The notes under the pieces were generated by a model. It did no database searches, had not been told where the DNA came from, and saw nothing but the letters and a program-made list of their open reading frames with translations. DNA of 64,000 bases from Streptomyces sp. A2-16 (GTDB taxonomy: Bacteria > Actinomycetota > Actinomycetes > Streptomycetales > Streptomycetaceae). A program made the position numbers and the translations under genes. Positions 47,750 to 56,093 of this stretch are shown here, one piece after another (positions within the stretch are counted from its first letter, which is position 1; each line of letters opens with the position of its first letter). Location of the stretch: assembly GCF_018128905.1 (NCBI RefSeq), contig NZ_CP063808.1, forward strand, positions 6,944,001-7,008,000, written 5' to 3'.

Positions 47750-48735
47750 GCGATCCCGACATCTCCGTCGTGATCTGCGTGTACACCGAGGACCGCTGGG
47801 AGGACATCCTCGCGGCGGTCGCCTCGGTGCGGACGCAGTCGTACCCGGCCCTGGAGACGCTGCTGGTCGTCGACCACAACGCGGCGCTCCTGGACCGGCT
47901 GACCAAGGAGTACAAGGAGGTGCGGGAGGTCCGCGTGTTCGCCAACGCGGGCCCCCGTGGCCTGTCCGCGGGCCGCAACACGGGGATCGCCGCCTCGCGC
48001 GGCGAGGTGGTCGCCTTCCTGGACGACGACGCCGTCGCCGAGCGGGACTGGCTGCGGCACTTCGCCTCGGGGTACGCCGACCCGCACGTCATGGCGGTCG
48101 GCGGCCGTACGGTGCCCATCTGGGCGTCCGGCCGCCGTCCCGCCTGGTTCCCCGAGGAGTTCGACTGGGTGGTGGGCTGCACCTACAGGGGCATCCCGTC
48201 CGGCCTGGTCCGGGTGCGCAACGTCCTCGGCGGCAACGCGTCCTTCCGGCGCAGCGCCTTCGACGCCGCAGGCGGCTTCGCCACCGGGATCGGACGGGAC
48301 GGCGACAAGCGCCCGCTGGGCTGCGAGGAGACGGAGCTGTGCATCCGGCTGAGCCGGGCCAGACCGGACGCCATCCTGCTGATCGACGACCGGGCGGTGA
48401 TCCACCACCGGGTGCCCGAGGCGCGCGAGCACTTCGGGTACTTCCGCACCCGCGCGTACGCGGAGGGCCTGTCGAAGGCGCTCGTGGCCCGAAGTGTGGG
48501 CGCCGACAAGGGACTTGAGTCGGAGCGCCGGTACACCACCCGGGTGCTGCCCGCCGGGGTCGTACGCGGGCTGCGGGACGCCGCCCTGGCCCGGCCGGGC
48601 GGTGCGGGCCGGGCGGGCGCGATCGTCGCCGGAGTGCTGACGGCCGCCGGTGGGTACGTCGTGGGCACCGTCCGGGCGCGGCGAGGAGGAGCCACGTTCC
48701 GGGTCGTCGACATCGAGGGGGAGAGAGATGGCTGA
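47746..48735 (+). CDS. family 2 glycosyltransferase (second of two)
   Basis: A 329-residue GT2 enzyme with a TTG start that overlaps the upstream stop. DISVVICVYTEDRWEDI and VRTQSYPALETLLVVDHN form the nucleotide fold. VAFLDDDAVAERDWL near residue 90 is the metal site. VLGGNASFRRSAFDAAGGF and GCEETELCIRLSRA near 192 contain the catalytic ED-type motif. A short C-terminal hydrophobic stretch (AGAIVAGVLTAAGGYVVGTV) may dock it at the membrane. It presumably adds the next sugar of a lipid-linked glycan. The sugar and linkage cannot be deduced. Its end overlaps the deacetylase gene by eight bases. Confidence 0.92.
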   Translation: MSDPDISVVICVYTEDRWEDILAAVASVRTQSYPALETLLVVDHNAALLDRLTKEYKEVREVRVFANAGPRGLSAGRNTGIAASRGEVVAFLDDDAVAERDWLRHFASGYADPHVMAVGGRTVPIWASGRRPAWFPEEFDWVVGCTYRGIPSGLVRVRNVLGGNASFRRSAFDAAGGFATGIGRDGDKRPLGCEETELCIRLSRARPDAILLIDDRAVIHHRVPEAREHFGYFRTRAYAEGLSKALVARSVGADKGLESERRYTTRVLPAGVVRGLRDAALARPGGAGRAGAIVAGVLTAAGGYVVGTVRARRGGATFRVVDIEGERDG

Positions 48736-49528
48736 GGCGCCCGTACCGATCCTCATGTACCACGCGGTCGCGACCGACCCGAACGACGCCACCCGCGTGC
48801 TGTCGGTGTCCCCCGAGTCCTTCGCCCGGCAGATGGAGCTGATCGCGGAGTCGGGGCTCACGCCGATCAGGACCGCTGATCTCGCGGCCCGTTGGCGCGA
48901 CGGCCGCCCGCTGCCCGAGCGGCCCGTCCTGATCACCTTCGACGACGGCTACGAGGGAGTCCACCGCCACGCGCTGCCCGTGCTCGCCAAGCACGGCTTC
49001 ACGGCCACGGTGTTCGTCTCCACCGGCTGGATCAAGGGGCCGTACGACACGGGCGGCGGCCTGGACACCATGCTGGACTGGGACCAGGTCCGCGAACTCG
49101 CCGCGGCGGACGTCGAGATCGGCGGCCACACCCACACGCACCCGCAGCTCGACCAGCTCGACGACACCGCGCTGCGGCACGAGCTGATCCACTCCAAGGA
49201 GATCGTCACCGACGAACTCGGCACTGTCCCGCTCTCGCTCGCCTACCCGTACGGCTACTCCAGCCGGCGGGTGCGCGAGGCGGTGCGGGAGACGGGGTAC
49301 GGCCAGGCGCTCGCCGTGAACAACGGCCTCGCGCGTCGGCGGCAGGGGCCGTACGCGCTGACGCGGCTGACCGTGCGCCGCTCCACCACGGCCGAGGAGT
49401 TCGAGCGGCTCGTCCAGGGCCGGGCGATCGCCCGGAGCTTCGCCAGGGACCGTGCCCTCACCAAGGGGTACGCGTTGGTCCGAAGAGCACGACAGGTCCG
49501 CCGGAAGGTCTCCCGTTCCCGTGTCTGA
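48728..49528 (+). CDS. polysaccharide deacetylase (CE4, NodB homology domain)
   Basis: A 266-residue CE4 enzyme. The NodB elements are VPILMYHAVATD, the catalytic/metal Asp pair in VLITFDDGYEG (near residue 70), the metal His pair in EIGGHTHTHPQLD (near 132) and LAYPYGYSSRRVREAV (near 173). It removes N- or O-acetyl groups from a polysaccharide, as in PgaB-like or chitin-type enzymes (family knowledge). There is no signal peptide, which is unusual for a CE4 acting outside. It may therefore act on a cytoplasmic lipid-linked precursor. ATG 48728 lies inside the preceding gene with GAGAGAG upstream. It overlaps the following gene by eight bases. Confidence 0.92.
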   Translation: MAEAPVPILMYHAVATDPNDATRVLSVSPESFARQMELIAESGLTPIRTADLAARWRDGRPLPERPVLITFDDGYEGVHRHALPVLAKHGFTATVFVSTGWIKGPYDTGGGLDTMLDWDQVRELAAADVEIGGHTHTHPQLDQLDDTALRHELIHSKEIVTDELGTVPLSLAYPYGYSSRRVREAVRETGYGQALAVNNGLARRRQGPYALTRLTVRRSTTAEEFERLVQGRAIARSFARDRALTKGYALVRRARQVRRKVSRSRV

Positions 49529-52500
49529 CACGACGACCACGACCGAGCCCGAGTCGACCGCGGCCAAGGCGCCCGAGCAGTCGGGGCGCCGTCTTCGGCT
49601 GCCCGGACTGGGCCGACGCGCGGGCGGCGGCAACCAGCTGTTCCGCAACGCCTACGCCCTGATGCTCAACACCGGTATCTCCGCGGTGCTGGGCCTCGGC
49701 TTCTGGCTGGCCGCCGCCCGCTACTACTCCGAGTCGGCGGTCGGCCAGGGCTCCGCCGCGATCGCCGCGATGAAACTGCTGGCGGGCCTGACCGCGGTGA
49801 CCCTGACCGGGGCGCTGGCCCGCTTCATACCGGTCGCGGGCCGGGCCACCGGCCGCCTCATCGCCCGTACGTACGCGGGCAGTTCGGTGATCGTGGCGGT
49901 CGCCGCGGTCGTCTTCCTGCTCACCCTGGACATGTGGGGGCCGTCGTACCGGTTCCTGCACGGACCGGTCAACGGCCTCGGCTTCGTCGCCGCCGTCGTC
50001 GCCTGGAACGTGCTCACCCTCCAGGACGGCGTGCTGACCGGGCTGCGCAGCGCGCTGTGGGTGCCGGTGGGCAACACCGTGTTCTCCGCGGTCAAGCTGG
50101 GACTGCTGGTCGCCTTCGCGGTGGCGATCCCGACGGCCGGTGTCTTCGTGTCGTGGGTCGCGGCGATCGCCGTCTCCGTGCTGCCGCTGGGCTGGCTGGT
50201 GTTCCGGCGGCTGGCGCCACGCCATGTGGAGGCCACGGAGGACCATGCGAAGCCGCCGTCCTTCAGGGAGATCGGGCGTTTCCTCGCGGGCGACTACACC
50301 GGCTCGCTGTTCTCGCTCGCCGTGGTGTATCTGGTCCCGGTCATCGTGGCCTCCCAGGTCAGCGCCCAGGACAACGCGTACTTCTACATCACCACGACGA
50401 TCGGCGGCACCTGCAACCTGCTCGCCATCAACATGGGCGCCTCCCTGACCGTGGAGGGCTCCCACGACCCGGGGCGGCTGGCCGCCAACACCCGTGCCGC
50501 GCTGAAGCGGATGGCGCGGATCATGCTGCCGGTGGCCGGGATCCTGTTCTTCGGGGCGCCCTGGATCCTCGGCGTGTTCGGGTCGGGCTACGCGGACGCG
50601 GCCACCCCGCTGCTGCGCTGGTTCGCCGTCGGCGCCGTGCTCCGGGTCGTCATGGAGACCTACTTCGCGGTGCTGCGCGCACAGAGCCGCACCTCCGGAC
50701 TCGCCTGGCTGCAGGGCCTGTTGTGCGCCCTGGTACTCGGTCTGACCCTGCTGCTCCTGCCCCGCATGGGGCTCACCGGGGCGGGCGTCGCCGAGATCTC
50801 CTCGCTCGCGGTGATCGTCGCGATCGCCGCGCCCAAGCTGTACCGGACGATCCGGCACGCACCGGCCGCCGAGGTCCCCGCGGGTGCGGCTCCCGACGGC
50901 GACCTCGCCGACCTCGGGGCCCGCGAGGTACCGGCCGGCCGCACCCGGCGCCCCGGCTGGGCGCTCGACCAGGACACCCTCGCGCTGGGCATCCACGTCG
51001 ACTTCGACCACCAGGAGCGCCGTCCGGACGTGCGGCCGGGCCCCGGCACCCCGCCCACCGGCACCCCGGTGGCCGGCGTGACGCGCGACCGCCCCACGTG
51101 GGCGCTCCAGAAGCTGCCGGAGGTCGGGCTGCCGGTGGAGATGGGGGTCCCCCCGCTCGAGCGAATTCGAGAGTGGGGGAGCGAACCGGGCTCCGACTCC
51201 TCCGTGGGCCCGTCGGAGCCCGAGGTGGACGCGCCGTTCGAGGTGGCCTTCGACGCGGGCAAGGAGATCGGCGTACCGGAGGAGTCCGCCGTACCGGATG
51301 AGCCCGCCGTACCGGAGGAGGTGTCCGGGCCCGCGGAGCCGCCGCCCCTCTCCTTGCGGGAGCGGCTGCAGCCCACCTGGCTCGGGGTGTTCCTCGGCGG
51401 CCTGCTGGCCGTCGCCCTGCTCCTGTACTGGGTGCCGGCGCTGGGCCTGGGCGAGGCCGACCTGGACCGGATGGGCGGGCTCGGGCTGATCTCGATCCTG
51501 CCGCTGCCCACGCTGGTCGGCGCGGCCCTCCTGGTCGTGGTCTTCGCCTCGCTGCTCTGGCTGGGCCGCGAGCACAAGGCGCTGCTGCTGCTCACCCTGG
51601 TGGCGACGGTGGTCTCGCTGCACGCGCTGCCCGCGGTGATCGAGACCGAGCCGCGGTTCGCGACGGCCTGGCAGCACCTCGGGTTCATCGACTACATCGA
51701 CCGGACCGGCTCCGCGGTGCCCGACCTGGACGCCCGCTGGAGCTGGCCGGGCTTCTTCGCGGTGGCCGCGTTCGTCGGCAAGGCCTGCGGGGTCACGGAC
51801 TTCACCGAGGTCATCCGCTGGTGGCCGACGGCGATCCAACTCGCCTACCTGGTACCGATGTTCCTGCTGGTACGGCACATGCGGGCGAGTTGGCGGGCCA
51901 AGTGGACCGGCATCTGGATCTTCGTGCTCAGCGGCTGGGTCGGCCAGGACTACTTCTCCCCGCAGGGCTTCACCTATCTGCTGTACCTGGTGTTCGTGGC
52001 GGTCCTGCTCGTCTGGTTCCGCGCCCCGCGTGTGATCTGGACGAAGCGGCGGCCCGGCGAGGCGGAGGTCGAACCGACGAACCGCCGGCAACGGGCCGTG
52101 CTGCTATCGGTGGTGATCGGCCTGTTCGCGGCGAGCGTGCCCGCACACCAGCTCACCCCGTTCGTGATGCTCGGTGTGCTCGCGGCGCTCGTCCTGATCG
52201 GCCGCAGCGAACTGCGCGGTCTGCCGGTCCTGTTCGCCGTCATGGTGACCGCCTGGATCGGCTGGATGGCCGAGCCGTACTGGTCGGGACACTTCGACGA
52301 CCTGTTCGGCGGGGTCGGCGGGGTCGGCGGCAACGTCTCCTCGTCGGTCTCCGGCCGTATCGAGGGCGGCAGTTCGACGCACAAGCTGGTCCTGTACGTG
52401 CGTGTGCTGCTGGCCGGCGGGGTCATGGCGCTCGCCTGCTACGGCTGGTGGCGACGCCGCGAGCACAAGTACCGGGAAGCCGCGCTGCTCGTCCTCACCT

Positions 52501-53381
52501 TCGTGCCGTTCCTCGGCTTCGGCATGCAGTCGTACGGCGGCGAAATGGCGCTGCGCGTCTTCATGTTCGCCCTGCCGGGCGCCGGCCTGCTCGCCGCGCT
52601 GGCGCTCTTCCCGCGCACCGGGGTCACCGCGAAGGAGCGGGAGAAGGACCGGGTGAGCCTCGCTCCGGTGGCCGCACTGATGGCGGGGCTGCTGCTCATC
52701 GGCGGTTTCCTGGTGGCCCGTTGGGGCAACGAGCCGTTCGAGCGGATCCAGCCCGGCGAGGTCGCCGCCATGGACTACGTGTACGCCCACGACGATCCGA
52801 CGGTCCGGGTGCTGTGGCTGTCCAACGACACGGTGAACAACGTGACGCCGGCGATGCCGTGGGGCGCGAAGGACATGGAGAAGGTGTCCTACGTGCCGAC
52901 CCTGGCACCGACCGACCCGGTGCTGGTGTCCGGGCTGGTGAAGTCGCTGAAGGACGCGGGCCCGAACTCGTATCTGATGGTCAACGTCAGCCAGGTCACG
53001 TATCTGCGACTGGACGTGGGCTATTCGAGGACGTGGGAGCCGCGGCTGCTCGACAACCTCGACAGCCGCAAGGAGCTCAAGCGGGTCCTGACCAACGACG
53101 ACGTGACCATGTACGCGCTGCGGGACCAGCCCGCCGGGAAGGTCCCCAAGGCCGACCCGGGGCCGATCGGGCCGCAGGTGACCTGGACGCCCTGGTCGGT
53201 GGTGGGGGCGCTGGCCGCGCTGGCGCTGATCCTGCTGCTCTCGGCCCGTGAGGTGGTACGGGTCGCGGTGCGGCCGAGTGTGCGCCAGTTGCGGTGGCTG
53301 CAGAGCAGCTTCTGGTTCTCGCTGCCGCTGCTCGCGGTGTTCCTGGCGGCCCTGGTGCAGCGGTTCCTGACGATGAAGTGA
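49521..53381 (+). CDS. fused polysaccharide flippase and GT-C-like membrane protein
   Basis: A 1286-residue protein with two membrane halves. Residues about 40-450 form a Wzx/MurJ-like flippase with some 12-14 helices (NAYALMLNTGISAVLGLGFW, FLAGDYTGSLFSLAVVYLVPVIVASQ, AYFYITTTIGGTCNLLAINMG). A charged linker at about 450-612 contains a palindromic DNA element (51142-51180) and PDEPAVPEE-like repeats. The second half (about 612-1286) has some 12 helices, with WSWPGFFAVAAF, SGWVGQDYFSPQGFTYLLYL and a C-terminal soluble part, and resembles GT-C glycosyltransferases or polymerases. Export and extension of the glycan by one polypeptide is inferred. GTG 49521 overlaps the deacetylase stop (GTGTCTGA). 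Confidence 0.88.
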   Translation: MSDTTTTTEPESTAAKAPEQSGRRLRLPGLGRRAGGGNQLFRNAYALMLNTGISAVLGLGFWLAAARYYSESAVGQGSAAIAAMKLLAGLTAVTLTGALARFIPVAGRATGRLIARTYAGSSVIVAVAAVVFLLTLDMWGPSYRFLHGPVNGLGFVAAVVAWNVLTLQDGVLTGLRSALWVPVGNTVFSAVKLGLLVAFAVAIPTAGVFVSWVAAIAVSVLPLGWLVFRRLAPRHVEATEDHAKPPSFREIGRFLAGDYTGSLFSLAVVYLVPVIVASQVSAQDNAYFYITTTIGGTCNLLAINMGASLTVEGSHDPGRLAANTRAALKRMARIMLPVAGILFFGAPWILGVFGSGYADAATPLLRWFAVGAVLRVVMETYFAVLRAQSRTSGLAWLQGLLCALVLGLTLLLLPRMGLTGAGVAEISSLAVIVAIAAPKLYRTIRHAPAAEVPAGAAPDGDLADLGAREVPAGRTRRPGWALDQDTLALGIHVDFDHQERRPDVRPGPGTPPTGTPVAGVTRDRPTWALQKLPEVGLPVEMGVPPLERIREWGSEPGSDSSVGPSEPEVDAPFEVAFDAGKEIGVPEESAVPDEPAVPEEVSGPAEPPPLSLRERLQPTWLGVFLGGLLAVALLLYWVPALGLGEADLDRMGGLGLISILPLPTLVGAALLVVVFASLLWLGREHKALLLLTLVATVVSLHALPAVIETEPRFATAWQHLGFIDYIDRTGSAVPDLDARWSWPGFFAVAAFVGKACGVTDFTEVIRWWPTAIQLAYLVPMFLLVRHMRASWRAKWTGIWIFVLSGWVGQDYFSPQGFTYLLYLVFVAVLLVWFRAPRVIWTKRRPGEAEVEPTNRRQRAVLLSVVIGLFAASVPAHQLTPFVMLGVLAALVLIGRSELRGLPVLFAVMVTAWIGWMAEPYWSGHFDDLFGGVGGVGGNVSSSVSGRIEGGSSTHKLVLYVRVLLAGGVMALACYGWWRRREHKYREAALLVLTFVPFLGFGMQSYGGEMALRVFMFALPGAGLLAALALFPRTGVTAKEREKDRVSLAPVAALMAGLLLIGGFLVARWGNEPFERIQPGEVAAMDYVYAHDDPTVRVLWLSNDTVNNVTPAMPWGAKDMEKVSYVPTLAPTDPVLVSGLVKSLKDAGPNSYLMVNVSQVTYLRLDVGYSRTWEPRLLDNLDSRKELKRVLTNDDVTMYALRDQPAGKVPKADPGPIGPQVTWTPWSVVGALAALALILLLSAREVVRVAVRPSVRQLRWLQSSFWFSLPLLAVFLAALVQRFLTMK
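51142..51180 (+). repeat. Streptomyces-type palindromic element inside the fusion gene linker
   Basis: A TGGGGGTCCCCCCGCTCGAG stretch is followed by CGAATTCGAGAGTGGGGGA, giving CCCCC / GGGGG outer arms and CTCGA / TCGAG inner arms. I recognise this as one of the small dispersed palindromes common in Streptomyces genomes. It is read in frame as MGVPPLERIREWGS within the flippase-GT-C linker. Confidence 0.75.
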
Positions 53382-53390
53382 TGCCCTTCG

Positions 53391-53427
53391 GAGGTCAAGT
53401 GGCTCAGCGGGTGAGCCACTTGACCTC
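53391..53427. terminator. 16-bp perfect-stem bidirectional terminator
   Basis: GAGGTCAAGTGGCTCA (53391-53406) and its exact complement (53412-53427) enclose the five-base loop GCGGG. It lies between the flippase-fusion stop (53381) and the convergent hydrolase, and overlaps the last hydrolase codons. Confidence 0.88.
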
Positions 53428-54825
53428 GTAGGCCCCCATCTCGAACCGCTTCCCGTCGATCTCAGCGCTGATCTGCCGATTCAGGGTGTTCACCACCAGA
53501 ACGGTCCTGTCGGTGGCCAGGACCCGGACGTTGGGCACGTCGTCGGCGGCGACGGAGACGTTCTCGTACGTGCTCCCCGGCGCGAATGCCTTGCTGAACC
53601 GGCTCAGCAGGTCGAACATCGGCAGCTTCCGCCCCCCGCTCCCGTTGTCCGTCGGCGTCCAGAGGCAGCCCGCGCAGGCCGTGCCCTTCTCGTTCTCCGG
53701 GTTCCAGTAGAGGGCGGACGTGGTGCCGCCCTTGGCCAGCGCGATCATTCCGGCGGCCTGCACCGCGACCCGGCGGTCCTCGGACCAGCCCTCGCGTTCG
53801 TCCCTGCTGTCGGCGGGCTCGACGTAGTACTCGGCCCACCACAGCGGCAGGTTCCCGGTCTGCTGCCGCACCCACCGGCTCACCGCGGTGAACTTGTCGG
53901 TGGCCGCGAACTCGTTCGGCAGCAGCTCGTCGTCGTTGGTGTAGCTGGAGCCGTCCACGACCACGAAGTCGGCGCCGGCCTTGTTCCTGTTCCAGTAGTC
54001 GAACGCGTCGAGGATCCGCTGGTCCATCGCGCCCCAGGGGCCCTTGAAGGTGCTGGAGGCGTCCTCGGAGCGCGGGTCGACGCTGTCCATCACGAGATAC
54101 GGCCCACCCACCATGATCTTGGGGTTGACCTTCTTCAGCGCCTTGTAGACCAGGTTGTAGAGCTGGGTGTAGCCCTCGTAGTCCCAGCGGGCCTTCGCGT
54201 CGTTCCAGAAGCCCTTGAACTCGTTCCAGACGATGAAGTGGCGTACGTCCGGGTAGCGCTTGGCGACGGTCGCGGCGAGCGCCGCGTAGTCCTTGAAGTG
54301 CGCGGGCTCCGGCGCGGTCTCCAGTGACGCCTTGCTCCAGTCGGTGTTGCCGACGCCCGCCTCGCCGCCCTTCATCCAGTCCGGCGCGCAGCACAGGGTC
54401 ACGATCGGCGTGGAGCCGGAGGCGCGGATGAAGTCGATGCGCCGGTCCAGGTCCTCGAAGTCGTAACGCCCCTTGACCGGCTCGGGGTTGTCGGCGCCCC
54501 AGCCCATGATGTGCTGGTTCTGCGGAAGCCCGCCGGTGTCGGCCAGCATTCCCTCCACGCGCTCGGTGGCCGCGGAGCTGCCCTCGTCGGCGCTGAACTG
54601 GGTGTGCGTGAAGCCCCAGCCGACGTCCGGGGTGTCCGCGTCCGGTGTGCTCGTCGGTGTGCCGTGGACCTTGTCGCCGTTGCGCGAGGTGCCGTCGGTG
54701 CCCGCACCGCCGCCCGGAAGCGTGTTGAGGAGGGTCACGATCAGCGCAAGGGCCACCGCTCCCACCCCGAGCAGAGCGGTGAGCCGCCACCGCCGTGCCC
54801 CCGAATACCACTCATGACGTCCCAT
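53404..54825 (-). CDS. membrane-anchored glycoside hydrolase, clan GH-A (GH39-like)
   Basis: A 473-residue protein with an N-terminal anchor (LTALLGVGAVALALIVTLLNTL) and an outward-facing catalytic domain starting GWGFTHTQFSAD. The likely acid/base Glu is in HFIVWNEFKGFW near residue 203, and the nucleophile Glu is in LPLWWAEYYVEP near 331. YDFEDLDRRIDFIRASGSTPIVTLCCAPDWM is typical of the GH-A barrel, and a small beta domain closes the protein. It resembles GH39-type xylosidases, but the substrate is unknown. As it is convergent with the glycan operon, it may trim that polymer. ATG 54825 lacks a clear ribosome site; GTG 54924 is an alternative. Confidence 0.85.
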   Translation of the reverse strand: MGRHEWYSGARRWRLTALLGVGAVALALIVTLLNTLPGGGAGTDGTSRNGDKVHGTPTSTPDADTPDVGWGFTHTQFSADEGSSAATERVEGMLADTGGLPQNQHIMGWGADNPEPVKGRYDFEDLDRRIDFIRASGSTPIVTLCCAPDWMKGGEAGVGNTDWSKASLETAPEPAHFKDYAALAATVAKRYPDVRHFIVWNEFKGFWNDAKARWDYEGYTQLYNLVYKALKKVNPKIMVGGPYLVMDSVDPRSEDASSTFKGPWGAMDQRILDAFDYWNRNKAGADFVVVDGSSYTNDDELLPNEFAATDKFTAVSRWVRQQTGNLPLWWAEYYVEPADSRDEREGWSEDRRVAVQAAGMIALAKGGTTSALYWNPENEKGTACAGCLWTPTDNGSGGRKLPMFDLLSRFSKAFAPGSTYENVSVAADDVPNVRVLATDRTVLVVNTLNRQISAEIDGKRFEMGAYEVKWLTR

Positions 54826-54983
54826 CGGGGGCAACGGTATCCGCGAACACGCCTGTGCGGGCAGATGCCGGAGATGCACAGCCTTGTAACAGGAGTTAGC
54901 GGACAGACCGGACGGAGGCGACACGATCCGTCCACTCCGGAAACCGGGTGCGTATGGGGGCCTCGTGCCGGATCATGGGCCGC

Positions 54984-56078
54984 ATGTCTGCGAACCCACA
55001 CGACGCGCTGCCGATCCGGCTCAACGTCGACGACAGCGACTCGCCGTCCGACGTCGTCGACGCGCTGTTCCTCGGCCGCTTCGCGACGGGCGAGCAGCCG
55101 TACTCCCACGCGGCCAACATCGACCGGGTCCGCACCGGGGCCACGCTCCTCCCGGCGGGCGCGCGGGTGCTGCGGGTCGCCCGCGACGACGACCGCAGCG
55201 CCACTCTCGCCGAGGGCGACGGCTGGACCCTGCTGATCTCCCGCTGGAACCGCGGCGCCGACGTCACCGTCACGGCGACCGACCCCGAGCTGGCCAAGAA
55301 GGTCCTCGACCAGGCCACCGACGGCGCGGCGGACGAGCCGGAACCCCAGCCGGAGAACGTGACGATGGGCTTCTGGTACGTCTCCCCCAGGCGCGGCCCG
55401 CACCGCACGACCCGGCAGATCTCGGCGGGCACCTGGGACGAGGTCCGGGAGAACTACACGGCGCCGGTCGCGGACGCGATGGACCGCCTGATGAAGACGA
55501 CCCCGGAGGACATCGCGGGCCGTCTGCTGCTGCTCCACGGCCCGCCCGGCACGGGCAAGACCTCCGCCCTGCGCACCCTGGCCCGCTCCTGGCGGGACTG
55601 GTGCCAGGTGGACTGCGTCCTGGACCCCGAGCGGCTGTTCTCCGACGTCGGCTACCTGATGGACATCGCGATCGGCGAGGAGGACTCGACGGGCAAGGGC
55701 CGCTGGCGGCTGCTGCTCCTGGAGGACTGCGACGAGCTGATCCGCGGCGAGGCGAAGCACACGGCGGGCCAGGCGCTGTCACGCCTGCTGAATCTCACCG
55801 ACGGTCTGCTGGGCCAGGGACGCAACGTCCTGGTCGGCGTCACCACCAACGAGGACCTGGAGCGCCTGCACCCCGCCGTGGTCCGCCCCGGCCGCTGTCT
55901 GGCCCGGATCGAGGTGGGCCCGCTGACCCGCCGCGAGGCGGTGGGCTGGCTCGGCGCCGAGGAGGGCGTGGGCCGGGAGGGGGCCACCCTTGCGGAGCTG
56001 TACGCACTGCGCCGGGGGACGTCGCCGACGGCGGTGCCGGAGCCGCGGCCCGGGGCGGACGCGGGGCTCTACCTGTAG
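54984..56078 (+). CDS. DUF5925 AAA-type ATPase
   Basis: A 364-residue protein. The N-terminal DUF5925-like domain (IRLNVDDSDSPSDVVDALFLGRFATGEQPYSHAAN) precedes an AAA module with Walker A LLLLHGPPGTGKTSALRTL near residue 185, Walker B RWRLLLLEDCDEL near 243, sensor VLVGVTTNEDLERLHPAVVRPGRCLARIEV and a C-terminal lid. Members are actinobacterial and of unknown function. The CDC48/FtsH-like AAA fold suggests protein remodelling. I start at MSANPHD; MGRMSANP (54975) is also possible. It is divergent from the membrane-anchored hydrolase with a 158-bp gap and is followed closely by the DUF72 gene. No substrate or adaptor is evident. Confidence 0.88.
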   Translation: MSANPHDALPIRLNVDDSDSPSDVVDALFLGRFATGEQPYSHAANIDRVRTGATLLPAGARVLRVARDDDRSATLAEGDGWTLLISRWNRGADVTVTATDPELAKKVLDQATDGAADEPEPQPENVTMGFWYVSPRRGPHRTTRQISAGTWDEVRENYTAPVADAMDRLMKTTPEDIAGRLLLLHGPPGTGKTSALRTLARSWRDWCQVDCVLDPERLFSDVGYLMDIAIGEEDSTGKGRWRLLLLEDCDELIRGEAKHTAGQALSRLLNLTDGLLGQGRNVLVGVTTNEDLERLHPAVVRPGRCLARIEVGPLTRREAVGWLGAEEGVGREGATLAELYALRRGTSPTAVPEPRPGADAGLYL

Positions 56079-56093
56079 TGCTTTGATGGATGA

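Noticed and set aside
45443..54825. Cellulose-like (CslA) or PNAG (MatAB) locus
   Set aside because: Neither a processive cellulose-synthase-type GT2 with membrane helices nor a MatA/MatB fusion is present.
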